From Oceanobacter sp. (GTDB taxonomy: Bacteria > Pseudomonadota > Gammaproteobacteria > Pseudomonadales > Oceanobacteraceae): a stretch of 64,000 nt of DNA. The stretch covers positions 1 through 64,000 of the forward strand of contig NVWL01000047.1 of assembly GCA_002733645.1 (NCBI GenBank), written 5' to 3'. Below are positions 62,678 to 64,000 of this stretch, in pieces (position 1 is the stretch's first letter; each line of letters begins with the position of its first letter). The translations under genes and the position numbers were made by a program. The notes below the pieces were generated by a model, which was not told the DNA's origin, did not search any database, and was given only the letters and a program-made list of their open reading frames with translations.

Positions 62678-63911
62678 AACGAAGTGCCTCCGCTGGTTGA
62701 ATTCGCGATGCACGATACGAAGGGTATAAGGTCGCTAAAAAGCTGATCAATAAGGACGCCGACACTACAATTGCAACATCCATCAGCTTTAGCTGGCTCG
62801 GCAAGTAGGATATGAAGTACACGTCAGCACTCAAAATCTGAAAGTTAAATAATTTCTCTAGCCCTGCTATAAGCTCAGAGATGGTCAAGGCGCCAATCAC
62901 CCCGAGCACGGTACCAAGCATCACTCCGACCAACCCGATCGACAACCCTTGAACCATAAAGATTCCCATAATGGTTCCCGGACTGGCTCCCATGGTTCTG
63001 AGAATGGCGATGTCCGCTTGTTTGTCGGTCACGACCATAACCAAGGTCGAAATAATATTGAAGGCGGCCACGGCGACAATAATAAGTAGCAGCAAACCTA
63101 TCATGGTTTTTTCCATACGGATGGCTTGGAATAAGTTACCGTGGGTTCGAGTCCAGTCAGAGCCGCTAAAGCTTGTATCCAACTCGCCCACGATTTCCCA
63201 AATCCCTCGTGGAGCATCAAAGAGATTGTCAAAGCGAATCCGTAATGATTGAGTTTGTGCATCCAAACGCCCAAGCTTTTTTGCATCCGCAAGATTAATG
63301 ACCGCAAGGTTAGAATCTAACTCTGCCCCCACTGAGAATATACCCGTGACGGTTAAGCGTTTGATACGTGGTAGCACACCAGCAGGAGATAAGGTTGCTT
63401 CCGGCAACATCATGGTCACTTTATCCCCCAAACTGACACGGAGGTGGCGAGCGAGTAACTCACCAAGCACAACGTTAAATTCGCCATCTTGCAGCGAGGC
63501 AAGGTCGCCTTCATCCATGTGCTGGGGAAGTATTGAAACACGATCTTCCGCGCCCGGCTCAATCCCCGTAATCATGACGCCTTGCACTCGGCCGCCATAC
63601 CCAAGCATGCCTTGAAGGCGAGTCAATGGAGCGGCAGCTGCCACCCCAGGAAGGCCCTCTACTCTGGTCGCTAACACTTCCCAGTCTTCGATGCCGCCGT
63701 ATTTATACAACACGGCATGAGGAACCATACCAAGAATACGTTCACGCAATTCACGGTCAAACCCGTTCATCACGGAAAGCACCAAAATTAATACCGCAAC
63801 ACCGAGTGTCATGCCGATCATTGACGACATTGATATAAAAGAAATGAAGTGATTGCGACGCTTGGCAGCGAGGTAACGAAAGCCGATCCAGAAAGGAATA
63901 CGGGATACCAT
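62670..63911 (-). CDS. lolC: LolC/LolE-type lipoprotein-releasing permease
   Basis: A 413-residue inner-membrane protein with four helices (one near 25-45, three in the C-terminal third) and a large periplasmic domain between. The N-terminal phrase FISFISMSSMIGMTLGVAVLILVLSV and the FtsX-like C-terminal domain identify the LolC/E family. Only one permease is seen; whether a LolE partner lies upstream cannot be told, because the window ends 89 bases before its start. The final 63912-64000 stretch shows no gene. Confidence 0.92.
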   Translation of the reverse strand: MVSRIPFWIGFRYLAAKRRNHFISFISMSSMIGMTLGVAVLILVLSVMNGFDRELRERILGMVPHAVLYKYGGIEDWEVLATRVEGLPGVAAAAPLTRLQGMLGYGGRVQGVMITGIEPGAEDRVSILPQHMDEGDLASLQDGEFNVVLGELLARHLRVSLGDKVTMMLPEATLSPAGVLPRIKRLTVTGIFSVGAELDSNLAVINLADAKKLGRLDAQTQSLRIRFDNLFDAPRGIWEIVGELDTSFSGSDWTRTHGNLFQAIRMEKTMIGLLLLIIVAVAAFNIISTLVMVVTDKQADIAILRTMGASPGTIMGIFMVQGLSIGLVGVMLGTVLGVIGALTISELIAGLEKLFNFQILSADVYFISYLPSQLKLMDVAIVVSASLLISFLATLYPSYRASRIQPAEALRYE

Positions 63912-64000
63912 AAATCAATAACCGTGATATCTAATAAGGAATGACGCGCAGTGTGCCTCAAGCCGTTGCCTTTTGCACCCTGTGTCTTTCCTATCTATTA

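Overview
This window is a chromosome segment from a gammaproteobacterium, most likely a marine member of the Oceanospirillales/Pseudomonadales type. It has moderate GC content, an NhaB sodium/proton antiporter and a TtpC-type TonB2 system. Its gene order, from recalled family knowledge, closely follows two conserved Pseudomonas blocks: acuI-sohB-SCP2-fimL-nhaB-dnaQ-rnhA-mltD-fabI-ppiD-hupB-lon-clpX-clpP-tig-folD-cysS-glnS-ppiB-lpxH, and murB-ptp-lpxK-msbA-exbD-exbB-comEC-lolD-lolC. I cannot name the species from sequence alone.

Region by region. 1-0.46 kb has no gene but holds a perfect hairpin and a T-tract terminator, possibly the end of an untranslated RNA. 0.46-23.5 kb is housekeeping: acrylyl-CoA reductase, SohB, an SCP2 protein, FimL, NhaB, DnaQ/RNase HI, MltD plus an orphan peptide-binding protein, FabI, the PpiD/HU/Lon/ClpXP/trigger factor proteostasis block running on the minus strand, four tRNAs (Asp, His, Arg, Pro) and FolD. 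23.6-28.9 kb is an ECF sigma/anti-sigma pair divergent from an acidic-repeat subtilisin-like protease, a DUF5666 lipoprotein and an outer-membrane barrel. 28.9-38.0 kb is a DUF3450-TtpC-ExbB-ExbD-TonB-TPR operon behind a large M16 peptidase, with a class V aminotransferase divergent from it.

38.0-48.0 kb is the accessory region. It carries a seven-repeat FG-GAP propeller protein, a truncated REP-associated transposase, a ParE/Phd toxin-antitoxin module between two copies of a ~100 bp duplication, a 1255-residue STAND-type NTPase, an attC-like recombination site and a HEPN-motif/zinc-ribbon protein. It ends in a 609 bp gap with a 30 bp perfect palindrome. The NTPase-HEPN pair is the best candidate for an undescribed (probably anti-phage) system here.

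48.0-64.0 kb returns to housekeeping: CysS/GlnS, PpiB/LpxH, MurB, a low-molecular-weight tyrosine phosphatase, LpxK, MsbA, an ExbB/ExbD pair, ComEC, DUF2062 and the LolD/LolC lipoprotein exporter. Genes for lipid A and envelope biogenesis are concentrated in this last part.
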